A stretch of DNA of 13,873 nt from JADFNO01 sp965369945. Its GTDB lineage: Bacteria > Planctomycetota > Phycisphaerae > Phycisphaerales > SM1A02. The notes beneath the pieces are model-generated. The model saw only the letters and a program-made list of their open reading frames with translations, was not told where the DNA came from and made no database searches. The first letter of the stretch is position 1. The number at the start of each line of letters is the position of its first letter. Both the position numbers and the translations under genes were made by a program. The stretch is from positions 1 through 13,873 of the forward strand of contig CBDUST010000096.1 in NCBI GenBank assembly GCA_965369945.1, written 5' to 3'. This document shows positions 6,017-13,430 of this stretch, one piece after another.

Positions 6017-7810
6017 ATGCTGGTGAATCGAGGTTTTGCAAGTGTGTTGCGTCGTGACACGCTACCCGCTGCGCTGGCGTTGGTCTTGCTCACGGCGTCG
6101 ATTGCGACAGCACAAGCTCCCATCATCGGTCCGCAAGTTCGCATTGACGTGGGCGGGGGCACGTTCGTAGCGAACGAGACGTCCGCATCGGCGAGCGAAA
6201 TGGACCCGAACGTGGTCATAGCCGCCTGGAACGACCTTCGCGAGGTTGTGCCCGGGGAGAGCCGCCCCGTCAGGTTGGGTGTTGCACGCAGCTTCGACGG
6301 TGGCCAGACGTGGGAAGACTTGCTTGTTCGTGCACCGAAGGGATTCCAGTCGGACTTTGAAGGCGACCCGATGACCGCCTACGACGTTCGCACGGGCACG
6401 CTCTGGGTGGGTGGGCTTACTGACCCCGGCTGCTTTGTCAGTCGGCTCGATCCCGGCCAAAAGGAGTTTGAACCTCCAGTCGTCACGGCCGCCAATGATA
6501 ACATTGACAAATGCTGGATGGCCGCGGGGCCGCGCATGGGTGAGCCGGACTCCACTCGACTGTATATCGCGATGTCGGACGGAATTCAGTGGTCCGACGA
6601 CATGGGCGACACATGGTCGATTCCGCTCAGCTTCGGTTGGGGCATCGGATTCCTCCCCCGAGTAGGACCGAACGGCGAGGTGTATGTCGCCTATTGGGAC
6701 TTCCTCGACGCCTACAAAATGAAACTCAAACGGAGCCTCAACGGCGGGGCAAGCTTCACTACCCACACGATCGCCGTACGCATGGACGCGTGGAGTCTTT
6801 TCGACGGGAGTCGTTTCCCCGGGGATTTCCGCGTGCCGACGTTCGTGTATCTGGATGTCAGCCGAACGACAGGCAAACTCTACGCAGTCTACTTCGACAC
6901 GACGGACGTGCAAGAGAACGGTAGAAACGTTGATCTGTATTTCACGACATCCGTCGATCAGGGAACCACGTGGACCACGCCGGTGGTGATCAACGGAGAC
7001 AATGATCCGCCTGGTGATCAGTTCCTCCCGTGGCTCGAACTCGACGAAGAGGATCGCATCCACGTTGTCTTCCTCGACTCACGCCACACCGTGCAGAACG
7101 ACAACGACTTCAACGGCATGATCGACGCGTACTACACCTACAGCGACGACGACGGCGCAACCTGGAACGAGTTCCGTCTGACGCCTAACTCGTGGAACAG
7201 CAACGACGACGGTGACCTTTTTATATGGGAGCAATTCATCGGCGACTACACGGGCCTGGCCGTCGCGGGCAATCGCGTTTATCCCGTCTACCTTGACACT
7301 ACCGGTGGTGATCCGAATATTTATACGAACGTGATCGTGTTTCCAAACGACGAAGCAACTCCACCCGACGGCTTCGATGCGTTCCGCGGATTCTATGACT
7401 CCGGTACGCTCGAAGACGTTCTGGCATCGGATGACAACGATCTGTGTTATGAACCAGGCATCGTACTCAATCCAACCGAAGCTCCGGTCACACTAGATTT
7501 TCTAGGAACGTTGCCAACCGATTCTCCAGCTTCGCTCGACGTGACGATCGAATCGTCGGCGAACACCGTCGGTTTGGAACTCACAATCTCCTTCTGGAAC
7601 TTCAACACGAATTCCTGGGATGTCGTTGGTACGGACACGCAATCGTTCAACGCCGATACGGTCAGGACGTTTGCCGGCAATCCGGCGGATCATGTAGAGC
7701 CCGGTACTGGCGAAGTGAGGACTCGATACGAAGTTCGTCAGACGGGCATTATATTCGTATTCCCATGGCAGGATTGCGTTGACCATGTCTTCTGGACGAC
7801 GACGAACTAG
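6017..7810 (+). CDS. exported Asp-box (BNR-type) beta-propeller protein, gene 1 of three
   Basis: A 597-aa protein with a near-perfect ribosome binding site (AAGGAGGT, 5 bases before ATG). Residues 1-33 are a signal peptide (hydrophobic core 17-30, ending 'ATAQA'). Five Asp-box motifs (SxDxGxTW-like) sit at 92-99, 193-200, 240-247 (degenerate), 312-319 and 376-383, typical of sialidase-fold and other six-bladed propellers. I do not see the arginine triad arrangement or an N-terminal FRIP motif expected of an active sialidase, so a binding role is as likely as hydrolysis. Residues 453-597 form the C-terminal domain shared with genes 2 and 3, with cysteines at 477 and 587. It is the tandem paralogue of 8188-9966; residues 371-456 are encoded by DNA identical between the two. 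It probably works outside the cytoplasmic membrane; ligand unknown. Confidence 0.9.
   Translation: MLVNRGFASVLRRDTLPAALALVLLTASIATAQAPIIGPQVRIDVGGGTFVANETSASASEMDPNVVIAAWNDLREVVPGESRPVRLGVARSFDGGQTWEDLLVRAPKGFQSDFEGDPMTAYDVRTGTLWVGGLTDPGCFVSRLDPGQKEFEPPVVTAANDNIDKCWMAAGPRMGEPDSTRLYIAMSDGIQWSDDMGDTWSIPLSFGWGIGFLPRVGPNGEVYVAYWDFLDAYKMKLKRSLNGGASFTTHTIAVRMDAWSLFDGSRFPGDFRVPTFVYLDVSRTTGKLYAVYFDTTDVQENGRNVDLYFTTSVDQGTTWTTPVVINGDNDPPGDQFLPWLELDEEDRIHVVFLDSRHTVQNDNDFNGMIDAYYTYSDDDGATWNEFRLTPNSWNSNDDGDLFIWEQFIGDYTGLAVAGNRVYPVYLDTTGGDPNIYTNVIVFPNDEATPPDGFDAFRGFYDSGTLEDVLASDDNDLCYEPGIVLNPTEAPVTLDFLGTLPTDSPASLDVTIESSANTVGLELTISFWNFNTNSWDVVGTDTQSFNADTVRTFAGNPADHVEPGTGEVRTRYEVRQTGIIFVFPWQDCVDHVFWTTTN
6102..6162 (+). 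repeat. 61-base block identical to gene 2, signal-peptide end
   Basis: Identical to 8273-8333 across the end of the signal peptide and start of the mature protein. Flanking bases differ at many positions. Confidence 0.85.
7127..7386 (+). repeat. 260-base block identical to gene 2, probable gene-conversion tract
   Basis: Every base matches 9286-9545, including all synonymous positions, over codons 371-456. Immediately left (7000-7126) and right (7387-7500) the two genes differ by roughly 15%. Sharp edges between identical and diverged sequence are typical of gene conversion. Confidence 0.88.
7373..7807 (+). repeat. shared C-terminal domain, copy in gene 1
   Basis: Encodes 145 residues beginning 'FDAFRGFYDSG' and ending 'DCVDHVFW'. 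It is homologous to 9532-9963 and 12828-13262. Predominantly alternating beta-type pattern with two conserved cysteines, which could form a disulfide. Similar tails are familiar from other planctomycete exported proteins, but I know no established name. Confidence 0.8.
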
Positions 7811-7842
7811 CAACTCGATCACCCGATATCGAGGTTCTTCAG

Positions 7843-7862
7843 CGGGTGCCGAATGGCGCCCG
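7843..7862 (+). terminator. degenerate terminator-like hairpin after gene 1
   Basis: Stem 'CGGGTGCC' / 'GGCGCCCG' with loop GAAT, containing one G-U pair. It is homologous to the perfect terminator after gene 2 but lacks the T run, so read-through into the relic and gene 2 is possible. Confidence 0.45.
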
Positions 7863-7876
7863 GGTTGTGTGCTATC

Positions 7877-8044
7877 GGAGGTTATGAGCGTTGGGGAAGC
7901 GTCGGCGCAGCCGACGTCCTCGCCAACTGGAGTCTGTGCGATGATCTCAACGGTTGCCCGGCCAACCTCAACAACAATTGCACCGTCGGGGCAAGCGACG
8001 TGTTGATTTTCCTAGCCAATTGGGGGGTAGGAAGAAGGCACTAG
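7877..8044 (+). pseudogene. dockerin-like coding relic behind gene 1
   Basis: The frame reads 'GSVGAADVLANW', a short linker, then 'CPANLNNNCTVGASDVLIFLANWG', the pattern of the paired calcium-loop, dockerin-like tail common at the end of planctomycete exported proteins. The first repeat is shortened (a full one would read 'DVLxxLANW'). Calcium-loop aspartates are partly asparagine. A sixth G at the end (TTGGGGGG instead of five, as behind gene 2) removes the expected stop and extends the frame to TAG at 8042-8044. It lies after the stop codon and hairpin of gene 1 with no convincing start (an ATG at 7853 sits inside the hairpin). Best read as the remnant of a tail or gene end carried along in the duplication. 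The rest of the 377-base gap to gene 2 holds two small hairpins (8088-8138). Confidence 0.65.
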
Positions 8045-8087
8045 GCATTTGATCGAGGGTAAGTGTGTGCCGCGTTACAACTACAAC

Positions 8088-8138
8088 CAGAACTTCGATC
8101 ACGAGTTCTGAGCATGTTTGATCCTTCTGAACAGGATC
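8088..8138 (+). promoter_or_regulatory. two consecutive small hairpins in the gene 2 leader
   Basis: 'CAGAACT' (8088-8094) pairs with 'AGTTCTG' (8104-8110), then 'GATCCT' (8120-8125) pairs with 'AGGATC' (8133-8138). They end about 50 bases before the gene 2 start. No T run follows. There is no counterpart in the gene 1 leader. Function unknown; stems this short can arise by chance. Confidence 0.25.
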
Positions 8139-8187
8139 GCAGACGAGAAGCCTGAGTATGTCACGGGAAGGATGAAGGAGGTCGGCC

Positions 8188-9966
8188 ATGCTGGTAAATC
8201 TAGGTTTTGCAAATGTGTTGCGTCGTGACAAGCTGCCCGCTGCTGTGGCGTTGGTCTTGCTCATGGCGTCGGTTGCGACAGCACAAGCTCCCATCATCGG
8301 TCCGCAAGTTCGCATTGACGTGGGCGGGGGCACCTTCTCAGCCAACGAGACGACGGCAGCAGCGAGTGAAGCGGATCCCAACGTGATCGTGGCCGCTTGG
8401 AACGACTGGCGCGAGGCTCCTCCGCCCAAGGGGACTTCGCCCGTCAGATTGGGCGTTGCACGCAGCTTCGACGGCGGCCAGACGTGGGAAGACTTGATTA
8501 TTCGTCCGCCCAAGGGATTTCAGACAGATGTTGAAGGCGATCCGATGACTGCCTATGACGATCGAACCGGTACGCTCTGGGTGGGGGCGATCGCCTTCTT
8601 CGAAGACATGTTTGTCGCGCGCCTCGATCCCGGGGAGACGGAGTTTGAGGCAGCAGTTATCACAACCCAACTGGGAGGTGGTTTGGACAAGGGATGGATG
8701 GCGGCGGGGCCGCGCGTGGGAGAGCCGAACTCCACCCGAGTCTACATCACGCTCTCGCTCGGTATTCAGTGGTCCGATGACATGGGCGACACGTGGTCAG
8801 GTATCAACTCGCTCGGCAACGGAGTCGGTTTCCTGCCGCGCGTCGGCCCGAACGGCGAGATGTACGTTGTGCATAACTTCAAGCTGCGTCGCAGCCTGAA
8901 CAATGGCGCGTCATTCTCCACGCACACCATCGCCGTTCCGATGGACCCATGGGGTCTAAGCGATGGCAGTCGCTTTCCCGGCAGGTTCCGTGTGCCAGAC
9001 CTTTCGTACTTCGATGTGAGCCAGCAGACCGGGAACCTCTATGCGATGTACATGGATACAACGAACATCGTTGACGGTCAACGGAACGTTGATCTGTATT
9101 TCACCAAGTCAACCGATCAGGGAACGACCTGGACTACGCCGATCGTTATCAACGGCGATAACGATCCGCCGGGCGATCAGTTCTTCCCGTGGATCGAGCT
9201 CGACCAAGACGACCGCATCCACGTTGTCTTCCTCGACTCTCGCCACACGGTGCAGAATGATCACGTGATCAACGGCATGTTCGATGCGTACTACACCTAC
9301 AGCGACGACGACGGCGCAACCTGGAACGAGTTCCGTCTGACGCCTAACTCGTGGAACAGCAACGACGACGGTGACCTTTTTATATGGGAGCAATTCATCG
9401 GCGACTACACGGGCCTGGCCGTCGCGGGCAATCGCGTTTATCCCGTCTACCTTGACACTACCGGTGGTGATCCGAATATTTATACGAACGTGATCGTGTT
9501 TCCAAACGACGAAGCAACTCCACCCGACGGCTTCGATGCGTTCCGTGGATTCCATGATTCCGGCCATCTCGACAACGTTTTGGAATCGGATGACAGCGAT
9601 CTGTGTTATGAACCAGGCATCGTACTCGATCCAACCGAAGCTCCGGTCACGCTGGACTTCTTTGGAACGTTGGCAAACGATTCGCCGGCAACGCTCGACG
9701 TGACGATCGAATCGTCGGCGAACACTGTCGGCTTGGAACTTACAATCTCATTCTGGAACTACAACACGAATTCGTGGGATGTTGTTGGTACGGACACGCA
9801 ATCGCTCAACGCCGATACCGTCAGGACGTTCGCCGGCGTACCAGCGGATCATGTAGAAACGGGCACTGGCGAAGTGATGACTCGATACGAAGTTCGTGTT
9901 GTGAGCTTTATATTCGTCTTCCCATGGTTGGATTGCGTTGACCAGGTCTTCTGGTCGACCACTTGA
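8188..9966 (+). CDS. exported Asp-box (BNR-type) beta-propeller protein, gene 2 of three
   Basis: A 592-aa paralogue of gene 1 in direct tandem, sharing the same AAGGAGGT ribosome binding site context and signal peptide (1-33, ending 'ATAQA'). Asp boxes are seen at 93-100, 196-203, 236-243 (degenerate) and 308-315, with a fifth in the block identical to gene 1. Differences from gene 1 concentrate in the propeller core: residues 132-165 and 205-233 are strongly altered, including a shorter loop after 'VYVA/VVHN', which suggests different surface loops and perhaps a different ligand. The C-terminal domain is residues 449-592 with cysteines at 473 and 583. A small insertion creates an earlier TGA, so it ends 'FWSTT' where the others end 'TTN'. 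Catalysis is not supported; an exported binding propeller is the best description. Confidence 0.9.
   Translation: MLVNLGFANVLRRDKLPAAVALVLLMASVATAQAPIIGPQVRIDVGGGTFSANETTAAASEADPNVIVAAWNDWREAPPPKGTSPVRLGVARSFDGGQTWEDLIIRPPKGFQTDVEGDPMTAYDDRTGTLWVGAIAFFEDMFVARLDPGETEFEAAVITTQLGGGLDKGWMAAGPRVGEPNSTRVYITLSLGIQWSDDMGDTWSGINSLGNGVGFLPRVGPNGEMYVVHNFKLRRSLNNGASFSTHTIAVPMDPWGLSDGSRFPGRFRVPDLSYFDVSQQTGNLYAMYMDTTNIVDGQRNVDLYFTKSTDQGTTWTTPIVINGDNDPPGDQFFPWIELDQDDRIHVVFLDSRHTVQNDHVINGMFDAYYTYSDDDGATWNEFRLTPNSWNSNDDGDLFIWEQFIGDYTGLAVAGNRVYPVYLDTTGGDPNIYTNVIVFPNDEATPPDGFDAFRGFHDSGHLDNVLESDDSDLCYEPGIVLDPTEAPVTLDFFGTLANDSPATLDVTIESSANTVGLELTISFWNYNTNSWDVVGTDTQSLNADTVRTFAGVPADHVETGTGEVMTRYEVRVVSFIFVFPWLDCVDQVFWSTT
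9286..9545 (+). repeat. 260-base block identical to gene 1
   Basis: Partner of 7127-7386; no mismatch found on base-by-base reading. The first difference to the right is T at 9546 versus C at 7387, and to the left T at 9285 versus C at 7126. Confidence 0.88.
9532..9963 (+). repeat. shared C-terminal domain, copy in gene 2
   Basis: Encodes 144 residues homologous to the ends of genes 1 and 3. This copy has diverged most in the opening segment ('GFHDSGHLDNVLESDDSD') and keeps both cysteines. Confidence 0.8.
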
Positions 9967-10001
9967 CGAACAACTCGATCAACCGACATTAAGTTTCTGC
10001 A

Positions 10002-10029
10002 CCGGGTGCCAAATCGGCACCCGGTTTTT
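10002..10029 (+). terminator. Rho-independent terminator after gene 2
   Basis: Perfect 9-base stem 'CCGGGTGCC' / 'GGCACCCGG' with loop AAATC, directly followed by TTTTT. It starts 36 bases after the stop codon. The same hairpin, degraded or lacking the T run, follows genes 1 and 3. Confidence 0.9.
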
Positions 10030-10057
10030 GCGCGATCTGGGCTTATGAGCGTTGGGA

Positions 10058-10105
10058 AGCGTCGGCGCAGGTGACGTGCTCATCCTTTTGGCCAATTGGG
10101 GGTAG
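10058..10105 (+). pseudogene. short dockerin-like relic behind gene 2
   Basis: Reads 'SVGAGDVLILLANWG' then TAG, preceded by bases homologous to 7882-7897. It corresponds to the relic after gene 1 at an offset of 2160 bases, but only one repeat remains, with the sequence between the two motifs deleted. It lies downstream of a strong terminator and has no start, so it is not expected to be translated. Confidence 0.6.
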
Positions 10106-10124
10106 CACTTCTGATCGCGCCGGG

Positions 10125-10135
10125 TAGTATTATAG
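10125..10135 (+). promoter_or_regulatory. possible -10 element upstream of gene 3
   Basis: 'TAGTATTATAG' contains TATTAT at 10128-10133, 48 bases before the start codon, and resembles the motif upstream of gene 1. It follows the gene 2 terminator, as a separate transcript would require. No clear -35 seen. Confidence 0.3.
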
Positions 10136-10181
10136 AGTGCTGACTTGGGCCACCGGCGGGATGTCGAGATGGAGGTAAACG

Positions 10182-13100
10182 ATGCGCAGAGTAGGCAAAC
10201 TTACGGCAAGTACGATCGCTGCGGTCGTCAGTGCGCAGCTATTGCACGCTGACATTCTAACAATCAACGAGCAGCCACTTCACCGCTACGAATGGAGAGC
10301 GAGCACCTTTGCAGCCAGTTCGCAATCCCAAGCGGCGATCGCTGTTGATCAGGAAGGTCAGATCATCACGGTCTGGTCGAGTAAACGGCAGCAGGGTGGT
10401 CGGTACGGCGTCTATGCCCAGCGCTTCAGCCCCGAAGGCATTGCGATCGGATCAGAGACTACGGTCAACCTGTGGACTGAATCACACCAGTTGTCCCCGG
10501 CGATCGCAACGGATGAAAACGGCACCTGGATTGTCTGGCAGTCGCACGGCCAGGATGGTGATGCGGGATCGATTATCGCCCGTCGCTTTGATCAATCGTT
10601 CGATGGCGGGTCTGAGATACTTGTGAATCAGCAGTGGGACGGAGATCAATCGAATCCGCTTGTTGCTGCCTCGGCCGATGGAACAGCAATGATCGTTTGG
10701 TCGGCTTTGGACCCGGCAACCAATTCACCACAACTCCGCGCACGGCTCGTGCAAGCGACTGGTGCGTTTCTGACTGACGAATTTGCCGTCTGCAAGGACT
10801 GTGACGATCCGCAAACCACAGCGAGTGTTGCTGCCGATCCAAACGGCAGCTTTGTGGTCGCCTTTGGCGTCATTGACGACTGGATGTCGGCAATTGGGAT
10901 TCACGCGCAACGGTTCGATGCTGAGGGGAAAGAACTTGGCGACGAAGTCGAGGTGAGCGGCAAGATCAAAGCGACTCAGATCGAGCCGGCCGTTGCGGTG
11001 GCGAACGATGGGTTTATCGTGGCGTGGCTGGATACGGAAAGTGACGGCGAAGAGTATGGCGTCGTTGCCCGTTCGTTTGATGGTGACGGGTGCCCAAGGA
11101 CGGAACCGTTTGTGGTGAACACTACAACGGCGGGAAACCAGACTGCAGCAGCGGTTGCAGTCGCGGCTGATGGTCGCATTGCAATCGCCTGGAACGGCAC
11201 GGATGATGATGGCTCCGGCGTCTTCGGGCAGTTGTTTGCTGCGGATGGAACCCAGGTTGGTGAGGAGTTTCGTCTCAACAAGCATGAGCAAGGTGAGCAA
11301 GCCTTGGGTGCGGCGACCGGCAGCCAACGCTTGTCGTTCGCCCCGAACGGCAGTTTGGTTGGTGCATGGAACGGCGATGGCGGCTTCGACGATTCATCGA
11401 GCGTGAATGTAACCATGCTGTCGCAAACTGAACTTCAGCTTGCGGACAACTCACAGGGCATTACCCAGCAGCTGCAACCGGCGGGGAGTCCGGTGCTTGT
11501 AGCCCAGGGGCCATCGCCGCACGTTCCGCCGGTGTTCGATCGTCGTCCACGAAGAGGAGGCGGTGTACGTGAGATCCGCGAAGGCGTGGACATCGGCTTC
11601 ACCGGCATTATCAACAACTCCTGGATCCCCGTCCCCGATCCACACCTAGCCGTCGGGCCGGTGCATGTCGTGGTGATAACCAACGAGGCTATCGCGTTCT
11701 TTACCAAGGATGGCAACCTCACTTTCCAAGAGGAGCTCGCAGGCCCCACGGGCTTCTGGGCAAGCGTTGATGCAGACGACCTCGTGTTCGATCCCGAGGT
11801 CCTCTACGACGAGACCAGCGGGCGATTCTTCGCCATAGCAAGCGAAGGAAATGGGCCGTACATTATTTTGGCCGTTTCGGATGATTCGGATCCCAACGGC
11901 TTGTGGCACCAGTACCGTTTCGATATGAGCTCTCTGTTCAATGCCTTCGCTGACGGGCCGAACATCGGCGTAGACGCTGAAGTCGTCTATCTCACTGCCA
12001 ACGATGGCGCATTGCCGTGGATCTATGGAGCTGTGACAATAGATAAGGCGTCCTTGCTGGCAGGGGATCCACCGGCTCAAGTGAACATCTTTTTGATCCC
12101 ATCGGGAACGGGATCTGCGGGCATGCCGCCCGTCAGCTTCGACAACCCACCGGCGTTGTACCTGATTGAGCACAAGGACGAACCTACCAATACGTCCGTT
12201 CGCTTGATCGCGCTCCAGGATCCGTTGGAATCGCCACCGAACCTCACGGAGGCTCTGGTGACTGTACCGAGCTATGGCCCGCCGGAGCAACCACCCCAAA
12301 TGGGCACGGGACTGCATCTTGAGACCGGTCATGCAGGATTCTGGAGTGTGGCGTACCGCAACGGGTCGCTCTGGGCGACACATCACATCAACAGTGACCG
12401 CGTTCTCGCCCGCTGGTATGAAATCGCTATGAACGGCTGGCCGGACTCCGGCGACGTACCGACCCTTGTTCAATCAGGCGAGATTGATCCCGGTCCCGGC
12501 ATTCGCACGTATCACAGTTCGATTACGGTTGATGACAACGGGAATGCCGCGATGACCTTTTCGCGCAGCTCGCCCAACGAGTTCATCTCCATGTCCACGG
12601 CGTATCGACTGAACACCGATCCGCTCGACACGTTCCGCCCGGATGAGATTCGCCAGACGAACATCGGCCCGTGGACGTTGATCTCACGTTGGGGCGACTA
12701 TAGCGCGGTCAAGGTTGATCCATCGAATGGCCGTACGTTCTGGGCCCACCACCAGTACGCGATCAACAACAATTGGCATACATGGGTTCAGGCGTTCACG
12801 CCGGACCTCACAGTTGCACCTTTCGACTTCAATGCGATCCGCGGATTCTACGATTCCGGTACGCTCGACGACGTCCTGGCATCGGATGACAACGATCTGT
12901 GCTATGAACCAGGCATCGTACTCAATCCATCCGAAGCGCCGATCACGCTGGATTTCTTCGGAACGTTGGCAAACGATTCTCCAGCTTCGCTGGACGTGAC
13001 GATCGAATCGTCGGCGAACACGGTCGGTTTGGAACTCACATTCTCATTCTGGAACTTCAACACGAATATGTGGGATGTCGTTGGTACGGCAACGCAATCG

Positions 13101-13265
13101 CTCAACGCCGATACGGTCAGGACGTTTGCTGGCATACCGGCGGATCATGTAGAGGCGGGTACTGGTGAAGTGAGAACTCGATACGAAGTTCGTGTAGTGA
13201 GCTTCATCTTCTTGTTCCCATACCTGGATTGCGTTGACCATGTCTTCTGGTCAACAACGAACTAG
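10182..13265 (+). CDS. large exported double beta-propeller-like protein, gene 3 of three
   Basis: A 1027-aa protein with a strong ribosome binding site (GGAGG, 6 bases before ATG) and a signal peptide (hydrophobic 9-21, likely cleavage after residue 23). Residues 45-415 contain about seven repeats of 40-50 residues with the pattern 'A.A.DG...VAW....DG...GV.AQRF...G...G.E..VN', a plausible seven-bladed propeller. A proline-, glutamine- and arginine-rich linker (420-470) precedes a second repeat-poor beta-rich region (470-880) containing 'PDPHLAVGP', a phrase typical of planctomycete exported proteins. Residues 883-1027 are the C-terminal domain shared with genes 1 and 2, with cysteines at 907 and 1017. 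The body is unrelated to genes 1 and 2 at the level I can see, so the tail appears to be a portable module. No catalytic motif was found. Binding or surface display is the likely role; the partner is unknown. Confidence 0.88.
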   Translation: MRRVGKLTASTIAAVVSAQLLHADILTINEQPLHRYEWRASTFAASSQSQAAIAVDQEGQIITVWSSKRQQGGRYGVYAQRFSPEGIAIGSETTVNLWTESHQLSPAIATDENGTWIVWQSHGQDGDAGSIIARRFDQSFDGGSEILVNQQWDGDQSNPLVAASADGTAMIVWSALDPATNSPQLRARLVQATGAFLTDEFAVCKDCDDPQTTASVAADPNGSFVVAFGVIDDWMSAIGIHAQRFDAEGKELGDEVEVSGKIKATQIEPAVAVANDGFIVAWLDTESDGEEYGVVARSFDGDGCPRTEPFVVNTTTAGNQTAAAVAVAADGRIAIAWNGTDDDGSGVFGQLFAADGTQVGEEFRLNKHEQGEQALGAATGSQRLSFAPNGSLVGAWNGDGGFDDSSSVNVTMLSQTELQLADNSQGITQQLQPAGSPVLVAQGPSPHVPPVFDRRPRRGGGVREIREGVDIGFTGIINNSWIPVPDPHLAVGPVHVVVITNEAIAFFTKDGNLTFQEELAGPTGFWASVDADDLVFDPEVLYDETSGRFFAIASEGNGPYIILAVSDDSDPNGLWHQYRFDMSSLFNAFADGPNIGVDAEVVYLTANDGALPWIYGAVTIDKASLLAGDPPAQVNIFLIPSGTGSAGMPPVSFDNPPALYLIEHKDEPTNTSVRLIALQDPLESPPNLTEALVTVPSYGPPEQPPQMGTGLHLETGHAGFWSVAYRNGSLWATHHINSDRVLARWYEIAMNGWPDSGDVPTLVQSGEIDPGPGIRTYHSSITVDDNGNAAMTFSRSSPNEFISMSTAYRLNTDPLDTFRPDEIRQTNIGPWTLISRWGDYSAVKVDPSNGRTFWAHHQYAINNNWHTWVQAFTPDLTVAPFDFNAIRGFYDSGTLDDVLASDDNDLCYEPGIVLNPSEAPITLDFFGTLANDSPASLDVTIESSANTVGLELTFSFWNFNTNMWDVVGTATQSLNADTVRTFAGIPADHVEAGTGEVRTRYEVRVVSFIFLFPYLDCVDHVFWSTTN
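12828..13262 (+). repeat. shared C-terminal domain, copy in gene 3
   Basis: Encodes 145 residues homologous to the ends of genes 1 and 2, with long DNA runs matching gene 1. The similarity continues past the stop codon through the 'CTCGATCA' segment and the hairpin. Confidence 0.8.
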
Positions 13266-13298
13266 CAGCTCGATCAACCAATCTCAAGGATCTTCACC

Positions 13299-13317
13299 GG
13301 GTGCCAAATTGGCACCC
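13299..13317 (+). terminator. terminator-like hairpin after gene 3, without T run
   Basis: 'GGGTGCCAA' and 'TTGGCACCC' form a perfect palindrome around one A. It is homologous to the terminator after gene 2, but 'CTCCTAGG' and repeat R1 follow where the T run should be. Termination may be weakened. Confidence 0.55.
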
Positions 13318-13321
13318 CTCC

Positions 13322-13430
13322 TAGGTCCGAGAAGGGGCATTATGTCGCGGGATAACCGTGCGCGGGATGCGCTATTGGGTGGGCTCCAGGAGCCTACGAC
13401 AAAACGGGTGCTTGATGTCTTCGGCGGAGT
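13322..13430 (+). repeat. dispersed repeat R1, long copy C
   Basis: Partner of 4820-4928 (about 85% identity, no gaps). It abuts the gene 3 hairpin at its left end, a clear junction between two unrelated repeated sequences. A 39-codon frame starting at ATG 13342 crosses it, but differences between copies B and C show no strong codon-position bias (about 4, 5 and 7 at positions 1, 2 and 3), so coding is not supported. Confidence 0.75.

Noticed and set aside
6062..7063. Long antisense open frame (333 codons) opposite gene 1, and similar ones opposite gene 2 (for example 9109-9567)
   Set aside because: They mirror the codon structure of the sense genes, have no ribosome binding site or recognisable domain, and the sense frames have signal peptides and Asp boxes.
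6017..9966. Calling genes 1 and 2 active sialidases because of the Asp boxes
   Set aside because: Asp boxes occur in many propellers; the catalytic arginine triad context, N-terminal FRIP motif and nucleophile tyrosine/glutamate pair could not be identified.
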